Shown here: positions 1 through 7,971 of the stretch, in pieces
Position numbering within the stretch: the first letter of the stretch is position 1
Layout: each line of letters begins with the position of its first letter
From: Nitrospirales bacterium
GTDB lineage: Bacteria > Nitrospirota > Nitrospiria > Nitrospirales > UBA2166
Reading direction: 5' to 3'
NCBI GenBank assembly: GCA_029261375.1
Contig: JAJDBL010000462.1
Span: forward strand, 1 to 15,046
Length of the DNA stretch: 15,046 nt
Notes under the pieces: generated by a model
The model's database searches: none
Seen by the model: only the letters and a program-made list of their open reading frames with translations
Told to the model about the DNA's origin: nothing
Translations under genes and position numbers: made by a program

Positions 1-1
1 C

Positions 2-1405
2 GTTGGGATTCTCGTCGTGGGGGTCGGGTTGGCAGTGGGTGTCAGTGCAGGTCATGGGATCGTACTGGCCGGATCTCTTGTGATCGTCGCGCTCCTGATT
101 CTGTCTTTTCTTTCAACCTCGTTTAGCCTCTACCTCCTTATTTTCTCCATGCTCCTGGGCCCAGAAATTTTCTTTGGCCAAGGATTGACTGGCACAGAGT
201 CCGCGATGGGTGCACCGACGATTCGACGTGGACTAACCCTCCGGTTCGACGACTTTCTCCTTGTTGTCATCGGCATGGCCTGGCTTGCAAGAGCCGCCAT
301 CTACAAGACAGAAACACTACTTCCCAAAACACCACTGAATTTACCCATTCTACTCTATGTGTCAGCCAGCGTGATTTCCACGTTGCTTGGTACGATCATG
401 GGACGTGTGAATCCGGAGGAGGGGTTCTTTTTCAACCTGAAATACATCGAGTACTTTTTCCTCTACTTCATGGTGGTCAGCGCGGTGGATGGTGGTGTGC
501 AGGTGAGACGATTGGTCATTGCCAGCCTAGTGACGTGTTTTCTCGTCTCACTGTTTTCTATTGCGCAAATTCCGGGTGGAGAACGGGCGACAGCTCCATT
601 TGAGGGGAATGCGGGAGAGCCAAACACGCTCGGCGGGTACCTCATGTTCATGCTTGCCATTGTCGCAGGTTTGTTGCTGACCGATGGAGCGGTGCCGCGA
701 AAGTGGCCCTTGGTAGTACTGCTCATTGCTGGTGTTGTGGCGCTAATGGCGACCCTCTCTCGCGCGTCTTTCTTGTCAGCCGGAGTGGTGGTCATCGTGA
801 TCCTCGGATTCATCGGTTACCGTCGGCCGGTGCAATTTGCACTTCTCGCGTGCGTTGTTCTATCGACAACACTGTGGTTCCCGGATCCCGTCAAGGAGAG
901 GGTCATGTATACCTTCACCCAACAGGCACACCAGGGACAGTTACACGTTCGTGGAGTGACGCTGGACACATCGACATCCGCGAGAATTCGTTCGTGGGAA
1001 GAGAGCGTAGACGCGTTTAAGGAATCTCCTCTTTACGGGAAGGGGGTGACTGGCGGGAAATTTATGGATGCAATGTATCCCCGGCTGTTGACGGAGACGG
1101 GCGTCCTAGGACTTGGCGCGTTTCTATTCTTGTGCGTCTCTATCTTCCGCGTTGCGATAACCTGTTACCGTACGCATCGTGATCCTGCTGTTCGAGGCCT
1201 CGTGCTCGGGTTTAGCTTAGGGCTTCTCGGTCTGCTGGTCCATGCCATCGGTTCCAATACGTTTGTAATTGTTCGAATCATGGAGCCATTCTGGCTGTAT
1301 GCCGCATTGGTGGTCAAGCTGTCGGAGTTATCCGATCAACCTGAGGCAGAAGCAAACCCTGCAACATTTGTGTCCAATCCCAGCATCTCCTCACAGTCAG
1401 GGTAG
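2..1405 (+). CDS. O-antigen ligase / Wzy-type polysaccharide polymerase, 5'-truncated by window edge
   Basis: This is a polytopic inner-membrane protein of the O-antigen ligase/polymerase superfamily (Wzy_C-like), which joins lipid-linked glycan units or attaches them to an acceptor on the periplasmic face. The reading frame is open to the first base, so the gene probably starts upstream; a GTG at 17 is only the first possible start inside the window, and it would cut a hydrophobic Gly/Val-rich helix. Counting from that GTG (462 residues), many hydrophobic helices are visible. The family-typical segments are GNAGEPNTLGGY near 197-208, TLSRASFLS near 246-254, the large periplasmic loop with RIRSWEESVDAF near 323-334 and SPLYGKG near 337-343, then RLLTETGVLGLG near 356-367, which matches the 'LLaEtGllGl' signature of these enzymes. 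The C-terminal 25 residues are polar and probably cytoplasmic. Whether it is a polymerase (Wzy) or a ligase (WaaL) cannot be told from sequence alone. A flippase 6.5 kb downstream supports a Wzx/Wzy-type pathway. Confidence 0.88.
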   Translation, partial: VGILVVGVGLAVGVSAGHGIVLAGSLVIVALLILSFLSTSFSLYLLIFSMLLGPEIFFGQGLTGTESAMGAPTIRRGLTLRFDDFLLVVIGMAWLARAAIYKTETLLPKTPLNLPILLYVSASVISTLLGTIMGRVNPEEGFFFNLKYIEYFFLYFMVVSAVDGGVQVRRLVIASLVTCFLVSLFSIAQIPGGERATAPFEGNAGEPNTLGGYLMFMLAIVAGLLLTDGAVPRKWPLVVLLIAGVVALMATLSRASFLSAGVVVIVILGFIGYRRPVQFALLACVVLSTTLWFPDPVKERVMYTFTQQAHQGQLHVRGVTLDTSTSARIRSWEESVDAFKESPLYGKGVTGGKFMDAMYPRLLTETGVLGLGAFLFLCVSIFRVAITCYRTHRDPAVRGLVLGFSLGLLGLLVHAIGSNTFVIVRIMEPFWLYAALVVKLSELSDQPEAEANPATFVSNPSISSQSG

Positions 1406-1794
1406 CTACGTTTCAGACGGTACACCGGGGATGTTAGAACGAATGTGGAGGGTTCCCGTCAATCTTCCTCTGTTCTCGTCACATAGTTACTGTATAAGTG
1501 GTGCTTGCCGGCATCCTGATATAGCTGAGCGACTCTGACGAGAGCGTGACCAATCCTCACAAATGAACGTGTAGTATCTTGAGTTGATCTTTGCGTTTCC
1601 ATGGTGCCGTGGCTGCCTAACGGGTTTGATTGAGTCAGTTCCGAGCGTAGATTAGCTTGCTGCTACACATACACAGCGCCAAGTTGGCCTCAGTCAATCG
1701 CACGCTCTTCAAGGCATGAACGTTTCAGATCGTCTGCATGCAGGACAGGAGAGGGTCCCTTGGTGGGGCAGTACTTAGAACTGGAGAGCCCCGA
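1406..1794. other. 389-base gap with no recognisable gene
   Basis: No reading frame here has family motifs, a good ribosome binding site or continuity with the neighbours. I see no strong T-tailed hairpin after the upstream stop at 1403-1405. A possible but weak sigma-70-like pair is TTGATT near 1626 followed 16 bases later by TAGATT. The gap is long compared with the overlaps and few-base spacings downstream, so a promoter for the 1795-6626 run is expected here, but I cannot place it with confidence. Confidence 0.4.
1783..1788 (+). promoter_or_regulatory. Ribosome binding site choosing the ATG at 1795
   Basis: GGAGAG ends six bases before ATG 1795 (the GGAG core ends eight bases before it). 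The frame is also open from an ATG at 1738, but that one lacks a comparable site and would add 19 residues with no family similarity, so 1795 is preferred. A second ATG at 1801 is less well spaced. Confidence 0.6.
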
Positions 1795-2868
1795 ATGACG
1801 ATGAAGCGTACGAGCGTCCGTCGAGTGCTAGCGGTTCCAATGTATCGAAAAACCGATGTTCGCGCGAGCAGCCGTCTTCGTGTTTTTTCATACCTAGATG
1901 CTCTTCGGTCTTCCGGATTGGTTGTGGATGTGTTTGAGCCCCCCGCTCGTGATGTGGTCAATCGTGGAGTAGGCGTGGCTCAGTTGTTGCGCATGAGTGT
2001 TGGTGCAGACTTGGTTTGGCTACAAAAACGCTTGCCTCCAGCAGTGGTGTTACAGATGTGGCGTTGCATGGGAGCACGCTACGTCTTTGACTTTGATGAC
2101 GCACTTTACGCTTGTCCTGATGATGTCTCGGCGTCGCAGTTCAATCGCGACAGGACGTTATCTCGTTTGAAGCGAGTGTTGCGAGGGGCGGAGGCCGTGA
2201 TGGCTGGGAATGAGGTCTTAGCGTCGTATGCCAAAGACTTTGTTCAGAATGTCCATGTAATCCCGACTAGCATTGATCTCCAGTGCTACGATCATGCGCC
2301 TCAGTCGGCAGAGAACAGTATTCCTATCATCGGATGGTGTGGTAATGGCGAAGTTCACTGGAAGAATCTTCTCTTACTGAAGGAGCCGTTGCAAGAATTG
2401 TCTCGAAGTCACAAGTTTAAATTTACGATCATCGGAAGTCGCAACCATCCCGAGCTGGAGCGCGTGTTTGGCAAGAATACGCCATACGCAACAACGCTGG
2501 TCCCATGGATGTCAGAAGAAGATATGATTCAAGCCATGACACAATTTGACGTCGGTGTGATGCCGCTTTTGGATACTGATTGGGGACGTGGGAAATGTGC
2601 ATACAAACTTCTCTCGTATATGGCTCTATGTCTTCCTGTGGTGTGTTCTCCTATTGGTGTGAACCGGCAAATCGTACATGACGATCTCAACGGATTCTGC
2701 GCATCAACTTCGGAGGAGTGGGTTCATGCATTGGATGCCCTGCTCGCTTCTCCGAACCGGGCAACGGATCTCGGAAAGCAGGGGCGTCAGATCGTTGAAT
2801 GCGAATACTCCAAAGAGGTCGTCAGCAAGCAAATCGTATCTATGTTGCAGGATTGTGCTAAAGGCTAA
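1795..2868 (+). CDS. Glycosyltransferase, GT-B fold, family 4-like
   Basis: This is probably a cytoplasmic or membrane-associated glycosyltransferase that adds a sugar from a nucleotide-sugar donor to the lipid-linked glycan. From the chosen ATG it has 357 residues. The N-terminal domain has the SSRLRVFSYLDAL segment near 24-36 seen in one group of GT4-like enzymes, and VFDFDDA near 97-103. The C-terminal donor-binding domain begins around 177 (IPIIGWCG). It contains FDVGVMPLLD near 251-260 and RGKCAYKLLSYMAL near 265-278, a version of the usual Glu-rich donor loop in which Lys-x3-Lys and YMA replace the classical E-x7-E. Donor and acceptor cannot be predicted. The stop lies inside the next gene (14-base overlap if that gene starts at 2855), which suggests co-translation with the methyltransferase. 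Confidence 0.88.
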   Translation: MTMKRTSVRRVLAVPMYRKTDVRASSRLRVFSYLDALRSSGLVVDVFEPPARDVVNRGVGVAQLLRMSVGADLVWLQKRLPPAVVLQMWRCMGARYVFDFDDALYACPDDVSASQFNRDRTLSRLKRVLRGAEAVMAGNEVLASYAKDFVQNVHVIPTSIDLQCYDHAPQSAENSIPIIGWCGNGEVHWKNLLLLKEPLQELSRSHKFKFTIIGSRNHPELERVFGKNTPYATTLVPWMSEEDMIQAMTQFDVGVMPLLDTDWGRGKCAYKLLSYMALCLPVVCSPIGVNRQIVHDDLNGFCASTSEEWVHALDALLASPNRATDLGKQGRQIVECEYSKEVVSKQIVSMLQDCAKG

Positions 2869-3907
2869 AGAAACAGCAAGCACACGGGTTGACGACGGGA
2901 CACGGACCGAGCGTGTGGGTGTATGTCCACTCTGTGGCTCGACACAACTGGGGTCTATACTAGATATCAAAGAACGGTGTCTTGGAACTGGCGACATCTT
3001 CACGGTTGTGCAGTGTGACAGCTGTGCCTTGTTCCGCACTGATCCTCGTCCCGTCAAAGAAGAGATTGACCGATACTACCCAGACGATTATGGCCCATAC
3101 CAACCTTCCGCTGGAACGAAGACGCCCTGGTTGCGACCTGGATTCAAAGGTCTGATTCGTCGGTTGACGTTGACGGCGCACTATGGCTATCAGCTTGCTG
3201 AGATCGAAGGGGTCATGGGTCAGTTGATCCGAGTATTGACGTCGCCGCTGCGTGGACGATACGTGAGCTTTCCTCGGTTGTTTCCCGGAGGCCGCTTGTT
3301 AGAGATAGGATGTGCAACCGGAGAACGACTTGCGCTACTTCGAGATCTGGGGTGGGAGGTTCAAGGAGTTGAAATTAACAGGCAGGCATGCGATTTGGCG
3401 AGAAGCCAGTTTGGTCTTAACATATTCTGTGGTGAGCTCGAAGAGTTGAGACTGCCCGATGCGAGTATCGATGCTGTGGTGATGTCACACGTCATTGAGC
3501 ATGCGTACGATCCGATTGCGATCCTCCGCGAGGCCAACCGAGTTCTTCGTCCTGGCGGTCTCGTCCTCATGGAGACTCCCAATGCGAGAAGTCTCGAACG
3601 GTATATTTTTGGACCCTGGTGGTTCAACTGGGAAATTCCAAGACATCTCTTCCTCTTCGAATCGCGAACGCTTGAATTGTGTTGCAAGATGGCAGGCCTT
3701 CAAATCAAGAACGTGGCCTATTCCTCCTACACGTTTGACTGGAATCGAAGTCTTGCCTACTGGTGTGAAGACAGAGGGTGGAACGGGGTTGCAGAATGGC
3801 TTCGTAGTCGGCCGAGGGTATTGACCTGGGTGTTCCGACCATTGGGAAAGGGACTTGGCTGGATGAAGGCCACGGGCAGAATGACCGTGGTCGGAGTTCG
3901 GCGCTGA
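2855..3907 (+). CDS. SAM-dependent methyltransferase with N-terminal zinc ribbon
   Basis: This is a class I (Rossmann-fold) methyltransferase, probably acting on a sugar, nucleotide sugar or glycan intermediate. From the GTG at 2855 it has 350 residues. A zinc ribbon with CPLC near 24-27 and CDSC near 54-57 leads into a YYPDDY segment. Motif I is LLEIGCATG near 148-156, the post-I acidic residue lies in VEIN, the HVIEH segment is near 212-216, and LRPGG is near 231-235. This arrangement is shared with sugar C- and O-methyltransferases of surface-polysaccharide loci. The start is uncertain: GTG 2855 has only a close-set AGGA, and GTG 2915 would begin just before the first cysteine. Extension upstream to 2678 would bury the whole N-terminus inside the preceding gene and is unlikely. 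The stop is followed three bases later by the kinase gene. Confidence 0.87.
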   Translation: MLKAKETASTRVDDGTRTERVGVCPLCGSTQLGSILDIKERCLGTGDIFTVVQCDSCALFRTDPRPVKEEIDRYYPDDYGPYQPSAGTKTPWLRPGFKGLIRRLTLTAHYGYQLAEIEGVMGQLIRVLTSPLRGRYVSFPRLFPGGRLLEIGCATGERLALLRDLGWEVQGVEINRQACDLARSQFGLNIFCGELEELRLPDASIDAVVMSHVIEHAYDPIAILREANRVLRPGGLVLMETPNARSLERYIFGPWWFNWEIPRHLFLFESRTLELCCKMAGLQIKNVAYSSYTFDWNRSLAYWCEDRGWNGVAEWLRSRPRVLTWVFRPLGKGLGWMKATGRMTVVGVRR

Positions 3908-3910
3908 CTT

Positions 3911-4966
3911 ATGACGCGTAGTTCCGGCGTCGATGGACCCAACGATATTGCGGTCGAAGAGTTTCTTAGGCTACATGGTCCGTCAATGTTTTTATCAGGG
4001 GGGGGGTTCCGAGGTGCGCACATTTTAGGCAGGCGCACCTTACGATTTTCGAAGGTTGTGTTTGCCCGGCTTGATTTCGAAGTCGGCTCTCGCGAAATTG
4101 TCGTCAAGATGGTCCAGCAGGATCCACTGGCTCAGGGGACCGTAGCGGAGTCTATTCGTAACGAGTTTGATGCTCTCCGTGAGTGTGAGGGGGCCTTCTC
4201 ATCTATGCCCGATATGGGTGTAGTAGTGCCGGTATCGGTCTATCCAGAGGAGGGAATCCTCGTGACCCAGGCGTTCGTGGGGCAGTCGGCGCATCCAATG
4301 TTGAGTTTAGCTGTTCGCCCGTTCTCCCTTTCAGCTTCTTTAAGGGAAGGTGATAGCCTTGTACGCAGGTGTGGTCGCTGGTTGTGTCTTTTTCAGGACG
4401 CGGTGGGGGAATTCGTGACGTGTAAAGAACATAGTACGTCCGATATTCAGAGACTTCGGGATCGCTTGGACGTCTGCACGTGCATGGGTTTTAACCGTGA
4501 ACAGGCTGAGAGAATCTTTCGTGCAGCCAAAGCGATTGCGAACGATCTTGCTGATCGCACGACAGAGGAGGCTGCCGTGCATGGCGATTTTGCCCCGTGG
4601 AATATTCTGGCCGATGAACGGGAAATGCGAGTGCTTGACTTCACCCGTTTTTGCAAAGGGTCGCCATCTCACGATCCTGCGTGGTTCTACTGTGCCTTGG
4701 AGACTCTCAAGGCTTCCTTAGGGGTGAGCGCCCGTCGCGTAGAGCAACTGCAACGAGCGTTTCTCGATGAGCTTGGGTTTCCGGTGGAGCATACGCTAGA
4801 GTTTCGCTACCGGCTCTGCCTCAACGCCGTCGAACTCGCGTCGTGGGCTGATCGACCGGTTTCGACTCGCAGGGCTGTTATGCACCGGCTTCGCGAGTTG
4901 ACCGGGATGCGAGACGGCTTTCGTCATCTACTGGATGTTGCGCAGAAGTCCGTGGAGGGATATTGA
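3911..4966 (+). CDS. Aminoglycoside-phosphotransferase-fold kinase, likely sugar/glycan kinase
   Basis: This 351-residue protein has the core of the APH/choline-kinase-like family. The catalytic loop HGDFAPWN is at 224-231 (Asp226 and Asn231 in the expected places). The metal-binding segment is LDFTRF at 242-247, and SHDPAWF follows at 253-259. In the N-lobe, IVVKMV supplies the candidate ATP-binding Lys66, and the NEFDAL segment supplies a partner Glu near 85. In this setting the substrate is more likely a sugar, lipid-linked glycan or polyol than an antibiotic, but that is inference from context. Codons 30-32 are encoded within an uninterrupted run of nine G residues, which could slip. The gene overlaps the next by four bases (TTGA), so its translation probably feeds the downstream methyltransferase. 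The family is assigned with good confidence; the substrate is unknown. Confidence 0.82.
   Translation: MTRSSGVDGPNDIAVEEFLRLHGPSMFLSGGGFRGAHILGRRTLRFSKVVFARLDFEVGSREIVVKMVQQDPLAQGTVAESIRNEFDALRECEGAFSSMPDMGVVVPVSVYPEEGILVTQAFVGQSAHPMLSLAVRPFSLSASLREGDSLVRRCGRWLCLFQDAVGEFVTCKEHSTSDIQRLRDRLDVCTCMGFNREQAERIFRAAKAIANDLADRTTEEAAVHGDFAPWNILADEREMRVLDFTRFCKGSPSHDPAWFYCALETLKASLGVSARRVEQLQRAFLDELGFPVEHTLEFRYRLCLNAVELASWADRPVSTRRAVMHRLRELTGMRDGFRHLLDVAQKSVEGY
3998..4006 (+). repeat. Homopolymer tract of nine G in kinase gene
   Basis: Nine consecutive G residues encode Gly-Gly-Gly at codons 30-32 of the kinase gene. With eight G the frame would reach TAG at 4026-4028, and with ten G it would reach TGA at 4072-4074; either truncates the protein long before its catalytic loop. 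The tract itself is directly visible. A role in phase variation is inference. Confidence 0.9.
4954..4958 (+). promoter_or_regulatory. Ribosome binding site deciding a TTG start
   Basis: GGAGG ends four bases before TTG 4963, which overlaps the TGA of the kinase gene. No ATG or GTG in this frame lies near a comparable site, so TTG is the best start for the next gene. Confidence 0.7.
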
Positions 4967-5862
4967 GTAATCACAAGATAGCTGATTATACGGAAACTGA
5001 CTATTCCGGCTATTGGACCAGTGATGAACGTCGTTACTTTGATGGGATCGAACGTCCCATCGTCTCCGCACTGTTACCTGAGAAAGGCGTCTGGTTTGCC
5101 GATCTCGGCTGCGGTTTCGGCCGCTTCAAGGACCTCTACCTCGACCGCTTCGAACGTGTGATCCTTCTAGATTATTCGGAGCAACTGCTCGCGCAAGCAC
5201 AATCTGAGTTAGATGCAGAGGCTCGGGAGAGAGTGCATTTCGTTCTTGGAGATTTGTATCATCTTCCGATCTGCGATGACGCGTTGGACGCCGCGATGCT
5301 CGTCCGTGTTTTTCATCACCTTGATACACCGGTTGACGCCCTTACAGAAATCAGGCGGGTCGTACGCCGCAGTGGCTCTGTCCTCTTCAACTACTACAAC
5401 CGACGAAACCTTCGCGAGGTTCTACGCTGGTGTATCAACCGATCGGGTCGTGACCCTCATGTGATGACGCATGAGAACTTCAATGACAATGGGCTACTCT
5501 TCTATTCTCATCCGCGTTGGATGGAAGAGACGCTGAAGGATCTCTCGCTTGGAATCGAGGAGGCGCGTTCCGCTGGACTCTTCTATGGAAAACTCGCGCG
5601 GCTGGGGCTCAGACTGATCCCGTTTGAACGTCTTTTGTCGAGGCCGCTTGGAAAACGAGCTCTTGCGATGGAGGTGTTTCTCAAAGTCGTGTGCAAATCA
5701 GGTAGAGAATTCGATGCTCCTCGCACGGGGATTGGCGATGTTCTGGCGTGTCCGGAGTGTGGCGCACGCGGCCTCCAAGGCAACGATCGTGTTCTGCATT
5801 GTTTGGGATGTGAGAAGGACTATCCAATTCGCAATGGTATTTTTGATATGAGGGTTCAATGA
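4963..5862 (+). CDS. SAM-dependent methyltransferase with C-terminal Trm112-like zinc ribbon
   Basis: This 299-residue protein is a class I methyltransferase (Methyltransf_11 type), starting with TTG in a four-base overlap with the kinase stop. Motif I is DLGCGFGRF near 47-55, the post-I acidic end is LLDYS near 68-72, and the VFHHL segment is near 116-120. The usual RPGG turn is replaced by RRSGSV near 135-140. After a helical linker, the last 40 residues form a zinc ribbon: CPEC at 263-266, CLGC at 280-283, then YPIRNGIFDM. Such ribbons resemble Trm112-type domains, which more often precede a methyltransferase domain; here the ribbon ends the protein and the next methyltransferase gene starts at once (ATGA overlap). 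Close coupling to the kinase suggests the two act on the same glycan. Substrate unknown. Confidence 0.85.
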   Translation: MSNHKIADYTETDYSGYWTSDERRYFDGIERPIVSALLPEKGVWFADLGCGFGRFKDLYLDRFERVILLDYSEQLLAQAQSELDAEARERVHFVLGDLYHLPICDDALDAAMLVRVFHHLDTPVDALTEIRRVVRRSGSVLFNYYNRRNLREVLRWCINRSGRDPHVMTHENFNDNGLLFYSHPRWMEETLKDLSLGIEEARSAGLFYGKLARLGLRLIPFERLLSRPLGKRALAMEVFLKVVCKSGREFDAPRTGIGDVLACPECGARGLQGNDRVLHCLGCEKDYPIRNGIFDMRVQ

Positions 5863-6626
5863 TCAAGACCGGCTATGATCTGCCGATTGAAGAGGTCGCT
5901 CGCCGCTATCGACAGCTTCGCGGTCACATAGGAATGCCTGACGAATTCTATGATCGAATTGTCGATTGTATTGGATCGTGTTCCGGGCTTCGAGTTCTCG
6001 ACTTAGGGTGTGGTGATGGTGCGCTGTTACGAAAGATCATAGATAGATATCCTAAGGCGCATCTCTTCGGAGCCGATATTATGCCTTCAAAAACATTATC
6101 AACAGCGTATCCAATTGGTGTCGTCCGAGCCGATCTTCGAGAAAACTTGCCGTTCAGACGTGAGTCGATTGATCTCGTCATTTGCAGTGAAACCCTGGAA
6201 CACCTCGTCAATCCGAGTCGGTTGCTCAAGGCTTTGCCGAATGTTCTTCGCCCCGGAGGGCGAATGGTGGTAACCGTTCCAAATGCGGGGGGGTATTCCC
6301 CTTTTCATCATTTGGGATGGTGGATTCCTACCCGTACACTTCGCCGAAAGTTCTTGCCATACGAGCATCCTGCGAACACGGAACAGCCAGTGGATACCAT
6401 GTATGAGTTTGATGAGATTCGTGATCTCATTCAACATAGTGGCATGGAAATACAGCGTCTCGTCGGTTACAGATATTTTCGATACCTTCTGGGTTTGCGG
6501 GGCATTGGTATGGTGTATCGACAGATGACCCCGCTGGTCGAGCGAGTCATGCACGCGATTGGAGGCCAGCGTTTCGCGTATAACCTTATTTTTCTCCTTG
6601 TACCGTGTGCGCAGACGTCACAGTGA
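5859..6626 (+). CDS. SAM-dependent methyltransferase
   Basis: This 255-residue class I methyltransferase starts at an ATG that shares ATGA with the preceding stop; AGGG ends four bases before it. Motif I is VLDLGCGDG at 46-54, the post-I segment is FGADI near 70-74, SETLEHL is at 110-116, and the LRPGG turn at 130-134 is followed by VVTVPN. The C-terminal third is basic and aromatic-rich, but I see no clear membrane anchor. It is most likely a glycan or sugar-intermediate methyltransferase working with the product of the overlapping upstream gene. It is the last gene of the tightly packed run; 180 bases follow before the next gene. A run of seven G (6287-6293) lies in codons 143-145, just after the core motifs. 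Confidence 0.86.
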   Translation: MIKTGYDLPIEEVARRYRQLRGHIGMPDEFYDRIVDCIGSCSGLRVLDLGCGDGALLRKIIDRYPKAHLFGADIMPSKTLSTAYPIGVVRADLRENLPFRRESIDLVICSETLEHLVNPSRLLKALPNVLRPGGRMVVTVPNAGGYSPFHHLGWWIPTRTLRRKFLPYEHPANTEQPVDTMYEFDEIRDLIQHSGMEIQRLVGYRYFRYLLGLRGIGMVYRQMTPLVERVMHAIGGQRFAYNLIFLLVPCAQTSQ

Positions 6627-6712
6627 GAAACGCCAATGACTGCTTGCCTTGCATAGCTGTTGATTCTGTGTCCGCATGATGTCGCGGGAAGGCCACTTTG
6701 ATGGATCGTGTT

Positions 6713-6733
6713 ACTCTCGATCATATCGAGTGT
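6713..6733. repeat. Short imperfect inverted repeat in the 6627-6806 gap
   Basis: ACTCTCGAT and ATCGAGTGT flank a three-base centre, matching at eight of nine positions. No T-run follows on either strand, so it is not a clear intrinsic terminator; it could be an operator or chance. The rest of the 180-base gap shows no gene. TTGATG at 6760-6765 could be part of a weak promoter for the glycosyltransferase at 6807, but a matching -10 box is poor. Confidence 0.3.
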
Positions 6734-6806
6734 CGTGAGGATGTCTGATGTAGCAATGATTGATGATGGTGTTTTCTAATCTCTAATAGGTTTCCCAACC
6801 CGAAAC

Positions 6807-7958
6807 ATGCGTATCTTTTTCCTAACCTACTCCTATGAGCGAGGGATCAACCCCGACCTTGGCGGATTCAGGAAGCTTTGGGAGTTAGCTCGAGCGCTCA
6901 ACGAATGCGGGCACCAAACGCATGTGTTTTATCCCAGTCTTCCTGGGTTTTCAGCGCTCAGGGATGTGCCCTCACACGCCTATCCTGTTCTAGATATTTC
7001 GCTCCTGCGACCGGTCACAGCATATATATCGATGCTGTGGGCGGCTCTCGTATTGGCAAGACAAGCGCGACCTGATCTCATCTACTTCCGCAGTGGGCTC
7101 AATGTTCTGCCTCGTTGGCTGGGTTGGTTACTCAAAGCCCGTGTCGTGCTTGAGGTCAATGCTGATGCGGCAGAGTTTCATGCTAATCAAGGTGGGGGTT
7201 GGTGGCGAGGGTGCCTCATCAGGTTGATTGAGGGACAGAATGTACGGAAGAGTGACCTGGTTATTGCGCTTACCACAGGACTTAAACGAATGTTGGTCGA
7301 GCTCTATGACGTATCTGAGCGAAGAATCACGGTTATACCGAGTGGAACAGATCCTGGCCATTTCGCGCCTGCGGATCGACGTGGCGCGAAGAGTAAGCTG
7401 GGTCTCAACCCGGAAGAACCCGTTGTTGGGTTTATCGGGATTTTTTATCGACACCAGGGCGTCCATACATTGATCCAGGCGGCATCGAGCATTCTTGAAG
7501 AGTACCCCATGACTCGGTTTCTTCTCGTTGGCGACGGTGAGATGCGAATGCAGTGGGAAACGCTCGCGAAACAAAACGGTGTAGACACATCGATATGGTT
7601 TACCGGCCAGATCCCATATGAACAGGTGCCCTCGTATCTTCAAGCGATGGACATCCTTGTGGCACCGTTCACCGTGGACAGAGGAGAAACGTCTCCCTTT
7701 AAGATTCTGGATGCCTGGGCATCCGGATGTCCTGTCGTTGCTTCTGATTTGCCATCAGTCAGGGTGCTTGAGCAGGAGAGCGATGCGATTGCGCTTGTTC
7801 CACCAGATCAGAATGAAGCTCTGTCACGTGCCGTACTAGCCCTACTGCGAGATCCTAAGCGACGGGAGATCATGGGGAGAGCTGGCCGGGCGCATGTGTG
7901 TGAACATTACAGTTGGGAACGGATTGCTCAGCAACTTCTCAATATCTCCCTAACATGA
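6807..7958 (+). CDS. Glycosyltransferase, GT-B fold, family 4
   Basis: This 383-residue protein begins with a typical GT4 N-terminus (MRIFFLTYSYERG, then GGFRKLWELARAL near 19-31). Its hinge region has VIPSGTD near 176-182, and the C-terminal domain opens with VGFIGIFYRHQGV near 207-219. LVGDGEMR is near 240-247. The donor-binding loop is SPFKILDAWASGCPVVASD near 296-314, where Asp302 stands where many relatives have Glu. It should transfer a sugar from a nucleotide donor to the growing lipid-linked unit in the cytoplasm; sugar specificity is not predictable. ATG 6807 matches the family N-terminus, although only a distant AGG precedes it. The stop is 13 bases before the proposed start of the flippase gene, so both are probably on one transcript. 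Confidence 0.9.
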   Translation: MRIFFLTYSYERGINPDLGGFRKLWELARALNECGHQTHVFYPSLPGFSALRDVPSHAYPVLDISLLRPVTAYISMLWAALVLARQARPDLIYFRSGLNVLPRWLGWLLKARVVLEVNADAAEFHANQGGGWWRGCLIRLIEGQNVRKSDLVIALTTGLKRMLVELYDVSERRITVIPSGTDPGHFAPADRRGAKSKLGLNPEEPVVGFIGIFYRHQGVHTLIQAASSILEEYPMTRFLLVGDGEMRMQWETLAKQNGVDTSIWFTGQIPYEQVPSYLQAMDILVAPFTVDRGETSPFKILDAWASGCPVVASDLPSVRVLEQESDAIALVPPDQNEALSRAVLALLRDPKRREIMGRAGRAHVCEHYSWERIAQQLLNISLT

Positions 7959-7959
7959 C

Positions 7960-7964
7960 GGGAG
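7960..7964 (+). promoter_or_regulatory. Ribosome binding site seven bases before a CTG codon
   Basis: GGGAG is placed seven bases ahead of CTG 7972, ideal spacing for initiation there. The same CGGGAGTC string recurs ahead of the GTG start at 9461. It supports CTG as the flippase start because no ATG, GTG or TTG exists in frame between the upstream stop (7951-7953) and ATG 8092. Confidence 0.55.
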
Positions 7965-7971
7965 TCAATCC

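Noticed and set aside
3911..4966. Reading the APH-fold kinase as an antibiotic resistance gene.
   Set aside because: The fold is shared by many small-molecule and sugar kinases, and tight coupling to glycan methyltransferases makes a resistance role unlikely.
6287..6293. Run of seven G in the methyltransferase gene 5859-6626 (a similar run is at 8176-8182 in the flippase gene).
   Set aside because: Seven G is short for slippage-driven phase variation and can arise by chance from Gly codons; noted only as background to the nine-G tract.
7128..7643. 171-codon open frame on the minus strand.
   Set aside because: It lies entirely inside the glycosyltransferase gene 6807-7958, has no family motifs or ribosome binding site, and reads as a shadow frame.
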